Below, piece after piece: positions 1 through 8,754 of a DNA stretch of 42,458 bases. Location of the stretch: assembly GCF_006440735.1 (NCBI RefSeq), contig NZ_VFUA01000056.1, positions 1 to 42,458 of the forward strand, written 5' to 3'. The position numbers were made by a program, and so were the translations under genes. Positions within the stretch are counted from its first letter, which is position 1. Each line of letters starts with the position of its first letter. The stretch is from Mesorhizobium sp. B2-7-1 (GTDB lineage Bacteria; Pseudomonadota; Alphaproteobacteria; Rhizobiales; Rhizobiaceae). The notes under the pieces are model-generated. The model did not search any database and was not told the DNA's origin. It saw nothing but the letters and a program-made list of their open reading frames with translations.

Positions 1-82
1 GGGTGTGGGGGGACTTGGGGGGTGACCCGTCGAACTAACAATGCCCGACTCGAATGATGGTTCCGTGACTGGCAAAATATTT

Positions 83-997
83 TTACGAACGCGCCGATTT
101 CGCCTTCAACCAGTCGCGGCCGGCATGCGCGAAAACCGCGCAAAGCACGATGGCGCCGCCGATAATGCTGGCCGTCGGCGGGATTTCACCGAGAAACAGT
201 AGGGCAAACAGGATGGCGAACGGCACTTCGGCCGAGCCGAGCAGTCCGGCCTCCGCCGACGGGATGAGCCGCGAACCTTCCGTCCACAGGATCGAGGCCA
301 GCGCGAAAGAGCAGCCGAAAGTGGCAAGCAGCACCACGTCGCGGGCGGACACCGCGAGCGGATCGGTGACGAACCAGCCGAGCACGAAAAGCAGGAAGGC
401 GGAGACTGCACCCGCCCACACGACCGGCGAGTCGCGAAAGGCGCGCACCATGATCATGTAGAGCGCGCTGCCGGCGGTCATCAGCAGCGCCAGCCCATCG
501 CCGAACAGGTGCCCGTTGCCGAGGCCGGCGCCCACCATGATGGCGACGCCGCACAGCGACACCGCCGCCGCAACCATCGTCTGCAGCCGGAATTTTTCCC
601 GCACCAGCACGAAGGCAAGCAGCGCCGCGATGAAGGGCGAGGTCGCGTAGATGACGGCGACATTGGCGACATAGGTGAATTTGAAGGCCGAGATGAAGGC
701 GATGCTGGCCGCCGCCCCTTCGATCGCCAGCAGCCAGCCGCGCCAGCCGAGTTTCAGGCTTTCGCGCCCGCCCGAGCGCCGGCGGCGCCACAGCACGTAG
801 AGGCTGATGAGGATCGAGCCGAAAAAGCCGCGCCAGCAGGTGATGGTCAGCGGATCGGCATGGATCGACTTGGTCAGCACGCCGGTGAGCGCGAAGGCGA
901 CCGCCGAGGCCGACACCAGGATGATGCCGAGCGTGCGCTCGGCCGCCACGTCGGCGGCAGGCGCAACCTTTTCGGGCAATTCGAGCGTATCCGTCAT
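83..997 (-). CDS. EamA-family DMT transporter (copy 1)
   Basis: A 304-residue inner-membrane protein made of two EamA repeats of about five hydrophobic helices each, the usual length and layout of drug/metabolite transporter family exporters. After a charged N-terminus of about 20 residues, helix 1 runs over roughly residues 23-45. An Arg-rich cytoplasmic loop (WRRRRSGG) lies between helices 2 and 3, and the second repeat begins near residue 165. The substrate cannot be read from sequence; the family exports amino acids, metabolites or drugs. It lies 37 bases downstream of a second EamA gene on the same strand, so the two are probably cotranscribed. The stop codon is TAA at 83-85. The family call is firm and the function is unknown. 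Confidence 0.88.
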   Translation of the reverse strand: MTDTLELPEKVAPAADVAAERTLGIILVSASAVAFALTGVLTKSIHADPLTITCWRGFFGSILISLYVLWRRRRSGGRESLKLGWRGWLLAIEGAAASIAFISAFKFTYVANVAVIYATSPFIAALLAFVLVREKFRLQTMVAAAVSLCGVAIMVGAGLGNGHLFGDGLALLMTAGSALYMIMVRAFRDSPVVWAGAVSAFLLFVLGWFVTDPLAVSARDVVLLATFGCSFALASILWTEGSRLIPSAEAGLLGSAEVPFAILFALLFLGEIPPTASIIGGAIVLCAVFAHAGRDWLKAKSARS

Positions 998-1034
998 GGC
1001 GCCAGACTATTGGGTTGCTGCTGACAGCCTTCTG

Positions 1035-1931
1035 TCATGAGGCCTGCTCCCGTTTGCGGAAACGTTCGTTGCCGACGATGAGCAGGCCGGCGCCGATGAT
1101 CAGCGTTGCGCCCATCAACACTTCCGTGCGTGGCAGATCTCCCCAGATGGCGTAGCCCAGCGCGAAGGCCCAGACCAGCGAGGTGTATTCGAACGGCGCG
1201 ATAATCGACACCGGCGCGCGCTTCATGCCTTCGAACAGCACATATTGCGCCACCCCGCCAAGCGCCCCGACGCTGAGCAGCAACAACAGCTGCGCCCCGT
1301 CGGGCATGCGCCACCAGAGCAGCGCCGGCACGGCCGAGAAGAGCAGGAAATAGAAATTGTTGAGCGCGAGTTGGATCATGGTGCGCTCTTGCAGCGCCGT
1401 CTTGCGCAACAGCACGACGGCAATCCCCCAAAGCACGGCCGCGGCCAGCACCAGAAGCACCGGCGCCGAGAAGCCGAGCCGTGTCGGATCGCAGGCGATG
1501 AACACACCGACGAAGCCGATGAACACCGCCAGCCAGCGTAGCAGCGGCACCGTCTCGCCCAGGATCAGCACCGACAGCACGGTGACGATGATCGGCGCGG
1601 CGTAATAGATGGTGGTGAGCTCGGCGAGCTGCAGCGAGCGCGCGGCGTTGTAGTAGCAAAGCCAGGCGGCGAGCGTGAAGGCGCTGCGCACCAGCATCGG
1701 CTTGACGATCGGCGAGTCGATCGTGTCGGCGAACAGCCGCCTGCCGCCGATCGCGCCGCAGGCGACGAGCACCGTGATCGAGCGGACGAACATGATCTGC
1801 CAGACCGTCAGGCCGACCACCAACAGCTTGATCGAGGCATCCTGCGCCGAAAACAGGAAATAGGCGGCGGCCGTGAACAGGATGCCGGCCAGCACCCTTT
1901 CGCGGCTTTCAAGGACGACGACATCGGCCAT
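1035..1931 (-). CDS. EamA-family DMT transporter (copy 2)
   Basis: A 298-residue ten-helix membrane protein with two EamA repeats (roughly residues 15-145 and 160-290), the first gene of a tandem pair with the transporter just downstream. Each repeat ends in the typical small-residue-rich helix followed by a GE motif (LGETVP near residue 125). ATG at 1929-1931 is the only early start that keeps the full first helix. The two neighbours share fold and length but only limited sequence, so this looks like an old duplication or two separate family members rather than a recent copy. They could act as a pair, but many EamA proteins work alone. The substrate is not predictable. Confidence 0.88.
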   Translation of the reverse strand: MADVVVLESRERVLAGILFTAAAYFLFSAQDASIKLLVVGLTVWQIMFVRSITVLVACGAIGGRRLFADTIDSPIVKPMLVRSAFTLAAWLCYYNAARSLQLAELTTIYYAAPIIVTVLSVLILGETVPLLRWLAVFIGFVGVFIACDPTRLGFSAPVLLVLAAAVLWGIAVVLLRKTALQERTMIQLALNNFYFLLFSAVPALLWWRMPDGAQLLLLLSVGALGGVAQYVLFEGMKRAPVSIIAPFEYTSLVWAFALGYAIWGDLPRTEVLMGATLIIGAGLLIVGNERFRKREQAS

Positions 1932-2096
1932 GCGGTTTCAGCGGGTTTGCGTGAGGCGGCTCCGTCCAGCGGAGCCATGTCCGCAGCTATACGGGTGAAA
2001 ACAGGCGCTGCGCTGCTCCAGCGCGACGCTTGCGTTGGCGCAGCCCACGAACAACACTCACCCCAATCAATCCATACCTCAGTGAGAATTGTGATT

Positions 2097-3074
2097 ATGA
2101 ACAAATCTATCGGATTTCGTGTTCGGCTTCGCGTGAGGATCGGAAAACCTCTAACAACCGATGAGATAAGCCGATCAGTTGAGCTCTCGGGGCGAGAAGT
2201 GACGGTTAGGTCTCAAAAAAAAGATCAGCCCTTGTCACAGGCGACGTGGATTGTTTTGTCTGCTAACGGGTTCGGAACAGAAGAGGAGGCGAAAAATTTT
2301 GGTGATCGACTCAGATTGCTCGTGGAGATAGCGGCCCTCAGTTCCCGTTTGGGTACAGATGTAGGATCAGATCGACCTACTTCTTGGCTGAATGAAGAAT
2401 TTGCGCGATCCATGGGCTTGCTTCAGGCAGATGAGCGACTCGCACCAAACATTCATGGTCTTTTGATCTTACCTGACGACGATAAGATCCGCTTCCCAGC
2501 TGGAGAAATGAAGGCCCGGGTCACAGCGGATCCGGGTCATTTGCTGGGCGCGCTGGCAGAACTTGGCGAAACACTCCCGAAGGACATTACGGCAGTCATC
2601 CAAGGAGTGCGGGTGTTGAATCTCGCCCTAATGAACTCTCAGCCGCTCGCTCAAGTCGTTCTAGCCTTCTCGGCTGTTGAAGCTCTTGGCCAAGATGAGA
2701 CCTGGACAAAGGCGCAAAAGGCTTTGCTCGAGGGCTTCGCCGAACAAGCGGAAAAAAATGCTAGCGAGAACGATCAAGGGAGCTTGGAGGTGGCCGAAGC
2801 GTTGCGTCGCAGCCTTCATCGAATTGGATTACGGCAAGGAGTCATGCGCGTTCTAACTCGAATGAGGTTAGATGAACTAAAAAAAGAATGGGACCGCCTA
2901 TACAGTCTTCGCAGTGGGTTGTTTCATGGAACACTTGCAGTGGACGATAAGGTCAGTCAATTGGCCGTAGATGCTGTAACGCTCTGTGGCAGGGTGATTT
3001 TGAAGGTTTTGGAACAAGAAGGCGTCAAGGTACCGAAAGTTGCAAGCCTACATTTTGGCGCGTTTGATATCTAA
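2097..3074 (+). CDS. orphan protein with Apea/HEPN-like C-terminal region
   Basis: About 325 residues from ATG 2097; the frame is open further upstream to 1947, but residues from there look non-coding. I do not recognise a named gene. The C-terminal half has the shape of an Apea-like HEPN domain: a helix with VVLAFSAVEALG (around residues 187-198), then a basic helical stretch, then the LRSGLFHG motif with Arg272 and His277, matching the HEPN R-x4-H signature. The family holds RNA-cleaving toxins and phage-defence effectors, but also inactive relatives. The DNA is markedly AT-richer (about 48% GC in 2101-2160 against well over 60% in flanking genes), with codon choices unlike its neighbours, so recent transfer is likely. 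It stands alone between a transporter and a peptidase, with no visible partner antitoxin. Function is inferred, not shown. Confidence 0.72.
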   Translation: MNKSIGFRVRLRVRIGKPLTTDEISRSVELSGREVTVRSQKKDQPLSQATWIVLSANGFGTEEEAKNFGDRLRLLVEIAALSSRLGTDVGSDRPTSWLNEEFARSMGLLQADERLAPNIHGLLILPDDDKIRFPAGEMKARVTADPGHLLGALAELGETLPKDITAVIQGVRVLNLALMNSQPLAQVVLAFSAVEALGQDETWTKAQKALLEGFAEQAEKNASENDQGSLEVAEALRRSLHRIGLRQGVMRVLTRMRLDELKKEWDRLYSLRSGLFHGTLAVDDKVSQLAVDAVTLCGRVILKVLEQEGVKVPKVASLHFGAFDI

Positions 3075-3098
3075 GGCAGATCTGCAAATTGTCGGGAG

Positions 3099-4601
3099 CT
3101 ATTGCGTCGCCTGGTAGAGCTCCGATGCCGCGTCCTTCAATGCACGCCGGCCGTCGGGCCGCAGATACATCATGTGGCCGCCTTCGACGACGTCGAGCTG
3201 GATCGGCTTGGCGTTGGCGAGCGAGGGGACCTGGTTCACCAGGTAGCGCGAGGCGAGATAAGGCGTGACGAGGTCGGTATAGCCGTTGACGATGACGACG
3301 CCGAGCGCAGGGTTGAGCGAGCGGGCGCGCTGCAGGTCGTTCATCACGCCGGCATAGCCCTGGCCCGAGGTGCCGTAATCCCAGTTGCGGCTGATCTCGC
3401 CATTGAGCAGCCGGTAGCTGACATCGGTGCGGTAGTTGAGCTCGTCGCGGGCATAGGCGACGAAAGCGGAGGTCAGCACCGGAACGCTGCGGTCGAGCAC
3501 TGGGTCGGGGCCGGCGTCACGCGCGCTTTGCGGCGCGATGTCGGCGGTGCCGATGGTGGCGTCGTAGGGGCTGAGCACCTTGCCGGTGGCGCGCTGGAAT
3601 TCCTTGGCGAAAAGCCCGGTGGGGACGCGGGCGAAATTGCGTTGGACAAGCTCGAGCGGCAGGCCAGTGATCTCCGACACGCGCGTGCTGGCGAGCTTGC
3701 CGCCTTGCTCCAGCCCGCTGTTCAGCGCCGTCAGGTAATCGCCGAGCGCGTAATGCTCGACCTCGGCCAGTCTGTCGCGCAATGCGTCGCCGCTGACGCC
3801 GTCGGCCTTGAGCCGCGTTGCCGCGAGCGAAGGCAACTCCAGCGCCCAGTGCAACTGGTCGAACTGGTCGGGGCGCACCAGCATGAATTCCAGCGCCGGC
3901 GAGATCAGCACGATGCCGCTCGGGCTCAGGCCCACATCCTCCTGCAGCGTGCGGGCAAGCAGTGCCGCGCGAAACCCGCCGTAGCTTTCGCCGGCGAGAT
4001 AGAGCGGCGATCCGGTGCGGCCGTTCTGCGCCAGATAGAGGCGGATGAAGGCGCCGACCGAGCTGGCGTCGGCATCGACGCTCCAGAATTCCTTCGGCTC
4101 GTGCCCCGGCGCTTCGCGGCTGTAGCCCGTGCCGACCGGATCGACGAAGACGAGATCGCTCATGTCGAGCCAGCTGTCGGGATTGTCGATGAGCTTTTGC
4201 GGCGGCCGCCGGAATTCGCCGTCGGCGGCGGTCTCGACGATGCGCGGCCCGATCGCGCCGAGATGCAGGTAGGCCGACGCCGCGCCCGGTCCGCCGTTGA
4301 AGACGAAGGTGATCGGCCGGTCCTTCGCAGGCGCCGGCGACTGCTGCGTGTAGGCGACATAGAAGATCTCGGCGGTGACCTCGCCCTTGGCCGACAACAA
4401 CGACAGTGTGCCGGCCTTGGCCTGGTAATCCAGCTTGCGCCCGCCAAGCGTGATCGAATGCTCGGTCACCTGCGGCGCCGGCAACAGCGACAGCACGCCG
4501 CCTTGGGGGGCGGGGCGTTCCGGCGTTTCGGCGAGCGCCGGCTGGGAAAAGGCGGCAAGCGCCAGGAGGATGAAGGGGACGAGTCTCAGCTTGGACCTCA
4601 T
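3099..4601 (-). CDS. secreted S10-family serine carboxypeptidase
   Basis: A 500-residue alpha/beta-hydrolase of peptidase family S10. The start at 4601 is chosen over an ATG 24 bases upstream because GGAGG sits four bases before it and a good signal peptide follows (cleavage near Ala24 in PALAE). The oxyanion region FNGGPGAAS is at residues 101-109. The catalytic triad is visible: Ser206 in GESYGG, Asp443 in NGYTDLVTP and His476 in GGHMMYL. Substrates would be C-terminal residues of periplasmic or imported peptides. It is a single gene facing the HEPN-like gene (convergent, 24-base gap). S10 enzymes are best known from eukaryotes but are also found in Proteobacteria. The family call is firm and the natural substrate unknown. 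Confidence 0.9.
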   Translation of the reverse strand: MRSKLRLVPFILLALAAFSQPALAETPERPAPQGGVLSLLPAPQVTEHSITLGGRKLDYQAKAGTLSLLSAKGEVTAEIFYVAYTQQSPAPAKDRPITFVFNGGPGAASAYLHLGAIGPRIVETAADGEFRRPPQKLIDNPDSWLDMSDLVFVDPVGTGYSREAPGHEPKEFWSVDADASSVGAFIRLYLAQNGRTGSPLYLAGESYGGFRAALLARTLQEDVGLSPSGIVLISPALEFMLVRPDQFDQLHWALELPSLAATRLKADGVSGDALRDRLAEVEHYALGDYLTALNSGLEQGGKLASTRVSEITGLPLELVQRNFARVPTGLFAKEFQRATGKVLSPYDATIGTADIAPQSARDAGPDPVLDRSVPVLTSAFVAYARDELNYRTDVSYRLLNGEISRNWDYGTSGQGYAGVMNDLQRARSLNPALGVVIVNGYTDLVTPYLASRYLVNQVPSLANAKPIQLDVVEGGHMMYLRPDGRRALKDAASELYQATQ

Positions 4602-4765
4602 GATGCCTCCGCAAGGGTTCCGCAATAGGTATGGCCTGGGCCTGCGAAGTCAAAGCAACTATTCGGCCTCGCGATCCGTCACGGTGCCTGAGCCAGCCAT
4701 ACCGGTCCGCCTTGCCGCCATTCGCCAGGTTGAACTTGCGGCGGCATGCGCTACGCTAGGCGCGA

Positions 4766-5521
4766 ATGCTCTCGAATTTTTCCCTCGACCGATTTGCAAG
4801 CTGGAGCGGCGGCGTCGCCGCCGCGGCCGGCGCCGCGACGCCCGAGGAATTGTCGGCTCGCTTCACCACGGCGGCGGGGGTGCTGCTCGGCTCCGATCGC
4901 GTCTATGTCGGCTTCTATCGCCGTGACATCACCTCCCTGACGATCGACGACGCCGGCCCCGATCGCTGGAACCGCGACTACGACGCCCGCGTCTACCGGC
5001 TGGATCCCTTCTTCCAGCGGTTCGCCAGCAGCCGGCAGGATTTCCTGTTGCCGTTATCGGCTCTCCGCAGGGGCGATTTTCAGCGCTCGCCCTATTATCG
5101 CGAATTCTATGGCCCCTCCGACAGCTTCGACGAGATAACCGGCGTGTTCAATCTCGACCGGCTGACCGCTGGTTATGTCACCTTTCTCCGACGCAACGGC
5201 GCGCCGCCCTTTGGCGAGCAGGACCTGGCGCTCGCCGGCGCCGCGGGCGGCGCAACGAAGCTGGTTCTGGAAAGATTGTTTCACTTGTGCCGGCTCCGGG
5301 ACAAGGGCCGGGCAGTCGAGGCCGCGCGGTCCCTGCTCAGCGCGCGCGAGAGCGAGATCGCGCGGCACCTGATCGACGGCGGCAACGCCAAGACCATCGC
5401 GCGGAGCCTTTCCATTTCGCCGGGCACGGCCCGCAACCACATCAAGCAGGTCTACCGCAAGCTCGGCGTGCACTCCCAGGTGGAGTTGCTGGCCGCCGTT
5501 CGCGAGGCCGCACGCAACTGA
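4766..5521 (+). CDS. LuxR-type helix-turn-helix regulator
   Basis: A 251-residue protein with a C-terminal LuxR/GerE DNA-binding domain over about residues 187-248. The hallmark pieces are LSARESEIARHL, then NAKTIARSLSISPGTARNHIKQVYRKLGV. The N-terminal 180 residues look like a sensor domain (an alpha/beta pattern with aromatic YVGFYRRD and PFFQRF segments), but I cannot assign it to the acyl-homoserine-lactone-binding family with confidence, and no autoinducer synthase gene is nearby. It is convergent with the polyamine-binding protein gene, separated by 15 bases, and a small inverted repeat (CGCAAC/GTTGCG, 5513-5528) covers its stop codon. Targets are unknown; the neighbouring polyamine genes are only a guess. 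Confidence 0.85.
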   Translation: MLSNFSLDRFASWSGGVAAAAGAATPEELSARFTTAAGVLLGSDRVYVGFYRRDITSLTIDDAGPDRWNRDYDARVYRLDPFFQRFASSRQDFLLPLSALRRGDFQRSPYYREFYGPSDSFDEITGVFNLDRLTAGYVTFLRRNGAPPFGEQDLALAGAAGGATKLVLERLFHLCRLRDKGRAVEAARSLLSARESEIARHLIDGGNAKTIARSLSISPGTARNHIKQVYRKLGVHSQVELLAAVREAARN

Positions 5522-5536
5522 TGTTGCGCGCCAGCC

Positions 5537-6637
5537 CTACTGCCCCGTCACCACGCGCGTCCACATACGATTTTGGGACCGCAGCAGCTTCGCGTCGCTG
5601 TTGCTGACCACGAACAGCTTGGCCTTCACGTCGTCGGGAGGAAAGACGCCGGGGTCGCCGGCGACCGCCTTGTCCATCAGCGGCAGCGAATCCGGTATCG
5701 CGTTGGCGTAGGAGACATAGCTGGAGTTGGCCGCGGCGATGTCGGGCCGCAGGTTGAAGTTGATCCAGGCCATGGCGTTGTTAGGGTGCGGCGCATCTTT
5801 CGGCACCGCCATAGTGTCGAAGTTGATGAGCGTGCCTTCCTTCGGAATCAAATAGGCGATCTCCAGCTTCTTGGCGGATTCGGCGGCACGCGTTCTTGCC
5901 TGAAGGATATCGCCCGACCAGCCAAGCACGACGCAGATGTCGCCGTTCGCCAGGTCGTTGATGTATTTCGACGAATGGAAATAGCGAATGTAGGGACGCA
6001 CCTTGCCCATCAATTCCTCGACCTTGGCGAGGTCGTCGGGACTGGTCGACCGCGGGTCGATATGCAGATAGTTGAGCGCCATCGGGATGACTTCGGCCGG
6101 GGCGTCGATCATCGCCACGCCGCAATCGGAGAGCTTCTTGACGACGTCGACGTCGAAGACCATGGCGAAGGAATTCGTCGGCGCGTCCGGCAGCCGTTGC
6201 TTGACCGCGGCGACGTTGTAGCCGATGCCGTCGGTGACGGCCATATAAGGCACGGCATGCTTGTTTTGCGGGTCCGCGCCCGCGATCAGCGAAAGAGCGT
6301 GCGGATCGATCTTCGTGTGGTTTGCGAGCTTGGACGTGTCGAGCTCAAGGAAAGCTCCCGCCTTCACCTGGTTCTTCAGGAACGGATAGGCCGAAGGATA
6401 GACCACGTCATATCCGGAGCCGCCGGTGAGCAGCTTTGTCTCGAGCACCTCGTTGCCGTCATAGACATCGTAGCGAACCTTGATACCCGTCTCCTTCTCG
6501 AACTTCTCGGCGGTGTCCGGCGCGATGTAGTCCGACCAGTTGTAGACGTTGACGACTTTTTCGTCGTCCGCCGAAGCCGTGCTGGCGATGCCGCAGGCGA
6601 GCCCGGCAAGCAGCGTTGACAGGATCAGGGCGCGCAT
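5537..6637 (-). CDS. polyamine ABC transporter periplasmic binding protein (PotF/SpuD-like)
   Basis: A 366-residue periplasmic solute-binding protein of the putrescine/spermidine class. The signal peptide is residues 1-23 (cleavage after ASTASA). The mature start VVNVYNWSDYI is the family hallmark, followed by GYDVVYPS near residues 74-81 and the ligand-pocket segments VTDGIGYN and VVLGWSGD. A strong ribosome site (AAGGAGGAG) precedes the ATG. It lies 89 bases downstream of agmatine deiminase on the same strand, so the two probably form an operon for uptake and conversion of agmatine or putrescine. No permease or ATPase gene is adjacent, so the binding protein must borrow them from elsewhere. 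PotF-like is more certain than the exact ligand. Confidence 0.9.
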   Translation of the reverse strand: MRALILSTLLAGLACGIASTASADDEKVVNVYNWSDYIAPDTAEKFEKETGIKVRYDVYDGNEVLETKLLTGGSGYDVVYPSAYPFLKNQVKAGAFLELDTSKLANHTKIDPHALSLIAGADPQNKHAVPYMAVTDGIGYNVAAVKQRLPDAPTNSFAMVFDVDVVKKLSDCGVAMIDAPAEVIPMALNYLHIDPRSTSPDDLAKVEELMGKVRPYIRYFHSSKYINDLANGDICVVLGWSGDILQARTRAAESAKKLEIAYLIPKEGTLINFDTMAVPKDAPHPNNAMAWINFNLRPDIAAANSSYVSYANAIPDSLPLMDKAVAGDPGVFPPDDVKAKLFVVSNSDAKLLRSQNRMWTRVVTGQ

Positions 6638-6726
6638 GAATCTCCTCCTTTTCGCCTAGGCTGGCACCGATTGATTGCTCAGCCCTCAGTTCTGTTTCGC
6701 AGCCGGTAGCCGGCGTTCGCCTTCGC

Positions 6727-7833
6727 TCAACATCGTTGTGGGGCATAGACCGGCAAGGTGATGCAGGCGACATTGCCGCCACCCAGCAAAATCTCGCGGG
6801 AGTTCTCGATGCCGACTATTCTATGGTCGGGAAACAGCTCGGCCAGCTTTGCCTTTGCTTTCACGTCGAGGCCGGAGCCGAACTCAGGCACGACCACGAC
6901 GCTGTTGCCTGGATAGTAGTTGATGTAGCTCGCCGCGATCCGGTTGCCGGCCGGTCGCGCCCAAGTCGAATCGAGCCGGTCCAGGCTCTCGCTTTCTTCC
7001 GGCGTCATCTCGATCGGCATGGGATGAGGCAGGCGATGCACCTCGAGGGCACGGCCACGCGCGTCGCGGGCCGAGCGCAGCACTTCCTCGGCTTCCCGTA
7101 CGATCTCATATTGCGGATCGTCGCGATCGTCGGTCCAGCTCAACACCACCACGCCGGGGCGCACGAAACAGCAGACATCGTCGACATGGCCGTCCGTCTC
7201 GTCGAAGGCAAAGCCGCGCGGTAGCCAGATGATGGTGTCGACGCCGAGATAGTCGCCCAGTTGCCGTTCCACCTCGGCCTTGCCGAGATGGGCGTTGCGA
7301 TTTCGATTGAGCACGCATTGCTCCGTCGTGATGAGCGTGCCCTGGCCGTCGCATTGCAGGCCTCCGCCCTCGGCGATCAGCGGCGCGCGATAACGATCCA
7401 TCCCCTCGATTTCGAGCACCTTTTGCGCCGCCAGGTCGTCCAGGTCCCATGGCGCGTAGAGCCCGCCATCGAAACCGCCATAGGCGTTGAAGGTCCAATC
7501 GACGCCGCGCACGGAGCCTTGATCGTTGACGACGAAATTCGGGCCGCTGTCGCGCAGCCAGGAATCGTTGGCGGACATCTCCACCACGCGCACATGCTCG
7601 GGCAGGCGGGCCCTGGCGTTCTGCCACTGCCGGCTCGATGCCGCCACCGTCACCGGCTCGCTTTGCGCGATCGCCGCGGCGACATTGGCAAACAGCTTCT
7701 GCGCCGGCTTGGCGCCGAGGCGCCAGGTGTCCGGCCGCTCCGGCCAAATCAGCCAACACCCCGATTTGGGCTCGAACTCGCCGGGCGCGCGAAATCCGTC
7801 CTGTTTCGGCTTCGTCGAAAGGGTACGTGGCAT
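6727..7833 (-). CDS. aguA: agmatine deiminase
   Basis: Peptidylarginine-deiminase-fold enzyme converting agmatine to N-carbamoylputrescine plus ammonia. The frame runs open to 8178, but the start at 7833 gives 368 residues, the family length, and everything upstream lacks conservation. Recognisable sites are NDSWLRDSGP (89-98), IAEGGGLQCDGQGT (153-166), His216 in DETDGHVDD and the nucleophile Cys357 in GGGNVACIT. Many family members have His directly before the catalytic Cys, whereas this one has Ala. No good Shine-Dalgarno precedes the chosen ATG. It is the first gene of a presumed operon with the polyamine-binding protein, and is divergent from an OsmC-like gene. Cytoplasmic. Confidence 0.86.
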   Translation of the reverse strand: MPRTLSTKPKQDGFRAPGEFEPKSGCWLIWPERPDTWRLGAKPAQKLFANVAAAIAQSEPVTVAASSRQWQNARARLPEHVRVVEMSANDSWLRDSGPNFVVNDQGSVRGVDWTFNAYGGFDGGLYAPWDLDDLAAQKVLEIEGMDRYRAPLIAEGGGLQCDGQGTLITTEQCVLNRNRNAHLGKAEVERQLGDYLGVDTIIWLPRGFAFDETDGHVDDVCCFVRPGVVVLSWTDDRDDPQYEIVREAEEVLRSARDARGRALEVHRLPHPMPIEMTPEESESLDRLDSTWARPAGNRIAASYINYYPGNSVVVVPEFGSGLDVKAKAKLAELFPDHRIVGIENSREILLGGGNVACITLPVYAPQRC

Positions 7834-8137
7834 GTGGGGCACCGGAAAATGGCAGACGACACTCGTCCGGATCAGACTTTTCGGGGGATCGTCCGTCAAT
7901 GTCCCATTTGGGATACCCGGATGCCGGCTGGAGCAAGTCCAGGAGAGGGATGGCAGGTACTTTCCCGGCTTGCCACGAACCAAGGAAGCAGGGCCGCTCG
8001 CCCTTCCTTTCGACGGTGAGGACCTGGGGCGGAGCGGCGGCAGGGATAAATGCATTGCCTTGCCGATCGATCGGGGCAAATCTCGATCCGACGGCGAATG
8101 GCGATGCAGCAACAAGTCGACGAAAAGGACCCGCAAA
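7834..8137. other. divergent intergenic region between aguA and OsmC-like gene
   Basis: About 304 bases separate two divergent genes and must hold both promoters. A frame remains open through it on each strand, but the predicted peptides are Arg/Ser/Pro-rich and unconserved in appearance, so I read it as non-coding. I see no strong hairpin or known riboswitch shape. Confidence 0.5.
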
Positions 8138-8644
8138 ATGGACTCCACAGCACTCAAGGCCATGCAGGCCCCGCTCAAGGAAGCCTATCGCGACGATGCT
8201 GCCAGGGCGCTGATCACGCTCAAGGCGCGCGGTACGCTCGACGACCAGTCGATCGCCTGCAAGGTGGAGACGGGCAGGGCGCTTGCGGTTGCCGGGCTTC
8301 ATCCCGCAACCGGCGGCTCGGGTCTCGAGCTCTGCTCGGGCGACATGCTGTTGGAGGCGCTGGTCGCCTGCGCCGGCGTGACGCTGAAGGCGGTGGCGAC
8401 GGCGCTGGAGTTCAAGCTCGGCAACGCCACCGTCGAGGCGGAGGGCGACCTCGATTTTCGCGGCACGCTCGGCGTCGCCAAGGACGCGCCGGTCGGTTTT
8501 CGCGAGATAAGGCTGAAGTTCGACCTCGACACCGACGAGCCGCAGGAGCGCATCGATTCGCTCATGAAGCTCACCGAACGCTATTGCGTGGTGTTCCAGA
8601 CGATCAACAACAAGCCGGCGTTGACGGTGAGCGCGGGGCGCTGA
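8138..8644 (+). CDS. OsmC-family protein
   Basis: A 168-residue protein of the OsmC/Ohr fold. The frame is open from 7526, but ATG 8138 is preceded by AAAGGA and begins the conserved part. The two family cysteines are Cys78 in EALVACAGVT and Cys150 in ERYCVVFQTI; in OsmC/Ohr proteins the equivalent pair reduces organic hydroperoxides. The segment SGLELCSGDMLLEAL adds a third Cys at residue 66. The length and the long N-terminal helix (residues 1-30) are closer to the general OsmC group than to Ohr proper. It is a monocistronic gene divergent from aguA and followed by intergenic repeats. Peroxidase activity is inferred from the cysteine pair. Confidence 0.86.
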   Translation: MDSTALKAMQAPLKEAYRDDAARALITLKARGTLDDQSIACKVETGRALAVAGLHPATGGSGLELCSGDMLLEALVACAGVTLKAVATALEFKLGNATVEAEGDLDFRGTLGVAKDAPVGFREIRLKFDLDTDEPQERIDSLMKLTERYCVVFQTINNKPALTVSAGR

Positions 8645-8650
8645 GGCTGC

Positions 8651-8705
8651 CAATCTCCCCCTCAAGGGCCCTTGTGGGGGAGATGCCCGGTAGGGCAGAG
8701 GGGAC
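8651..8705. repeat. intergenic palindromic repeat, family A (single copy)
   Basis: A hairpin of the form ATCTCCCCCTCAAGGG...GGGGGAGAT followed by a CCGG.AGGGCAGAGGGG tail, starting seven bases after the OsmC-like stop codon. The same core and tail recur twice at 14605-14762. It is probably a non-autonomous dispersed palindromic element of the kind common in Mesorhizobium, and may also act as an end hairpin for the gene upstream. Confidence 0.75.
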
Positions 8706-8754
8706 GCTGTCCCGCCGACGTCAGGCACCTGGCTCTACGGCGCGGCCCATGCCT

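Noticed and set aside
1947..2096. A 50-residue N-terminal extension of the HEPN-like gene
   Set aside because: It changes composition abruptly to the local high-GC type and looks like intergenic DNA; ATG 2097 begins the AT-richer coding part.
5513..5528. A hairpin over the LuxR-type gene stop as a terminator
   Set aside because: The six-base stem is short and lacks a T-run on either strand.
7834..8178. An N-terminal extension of agmatine deiminase to 8178
   Set aside because: The extra 115 residues are Ser/Pro/Arg-rich and exceed the family length; the conserved part begins at 7833.
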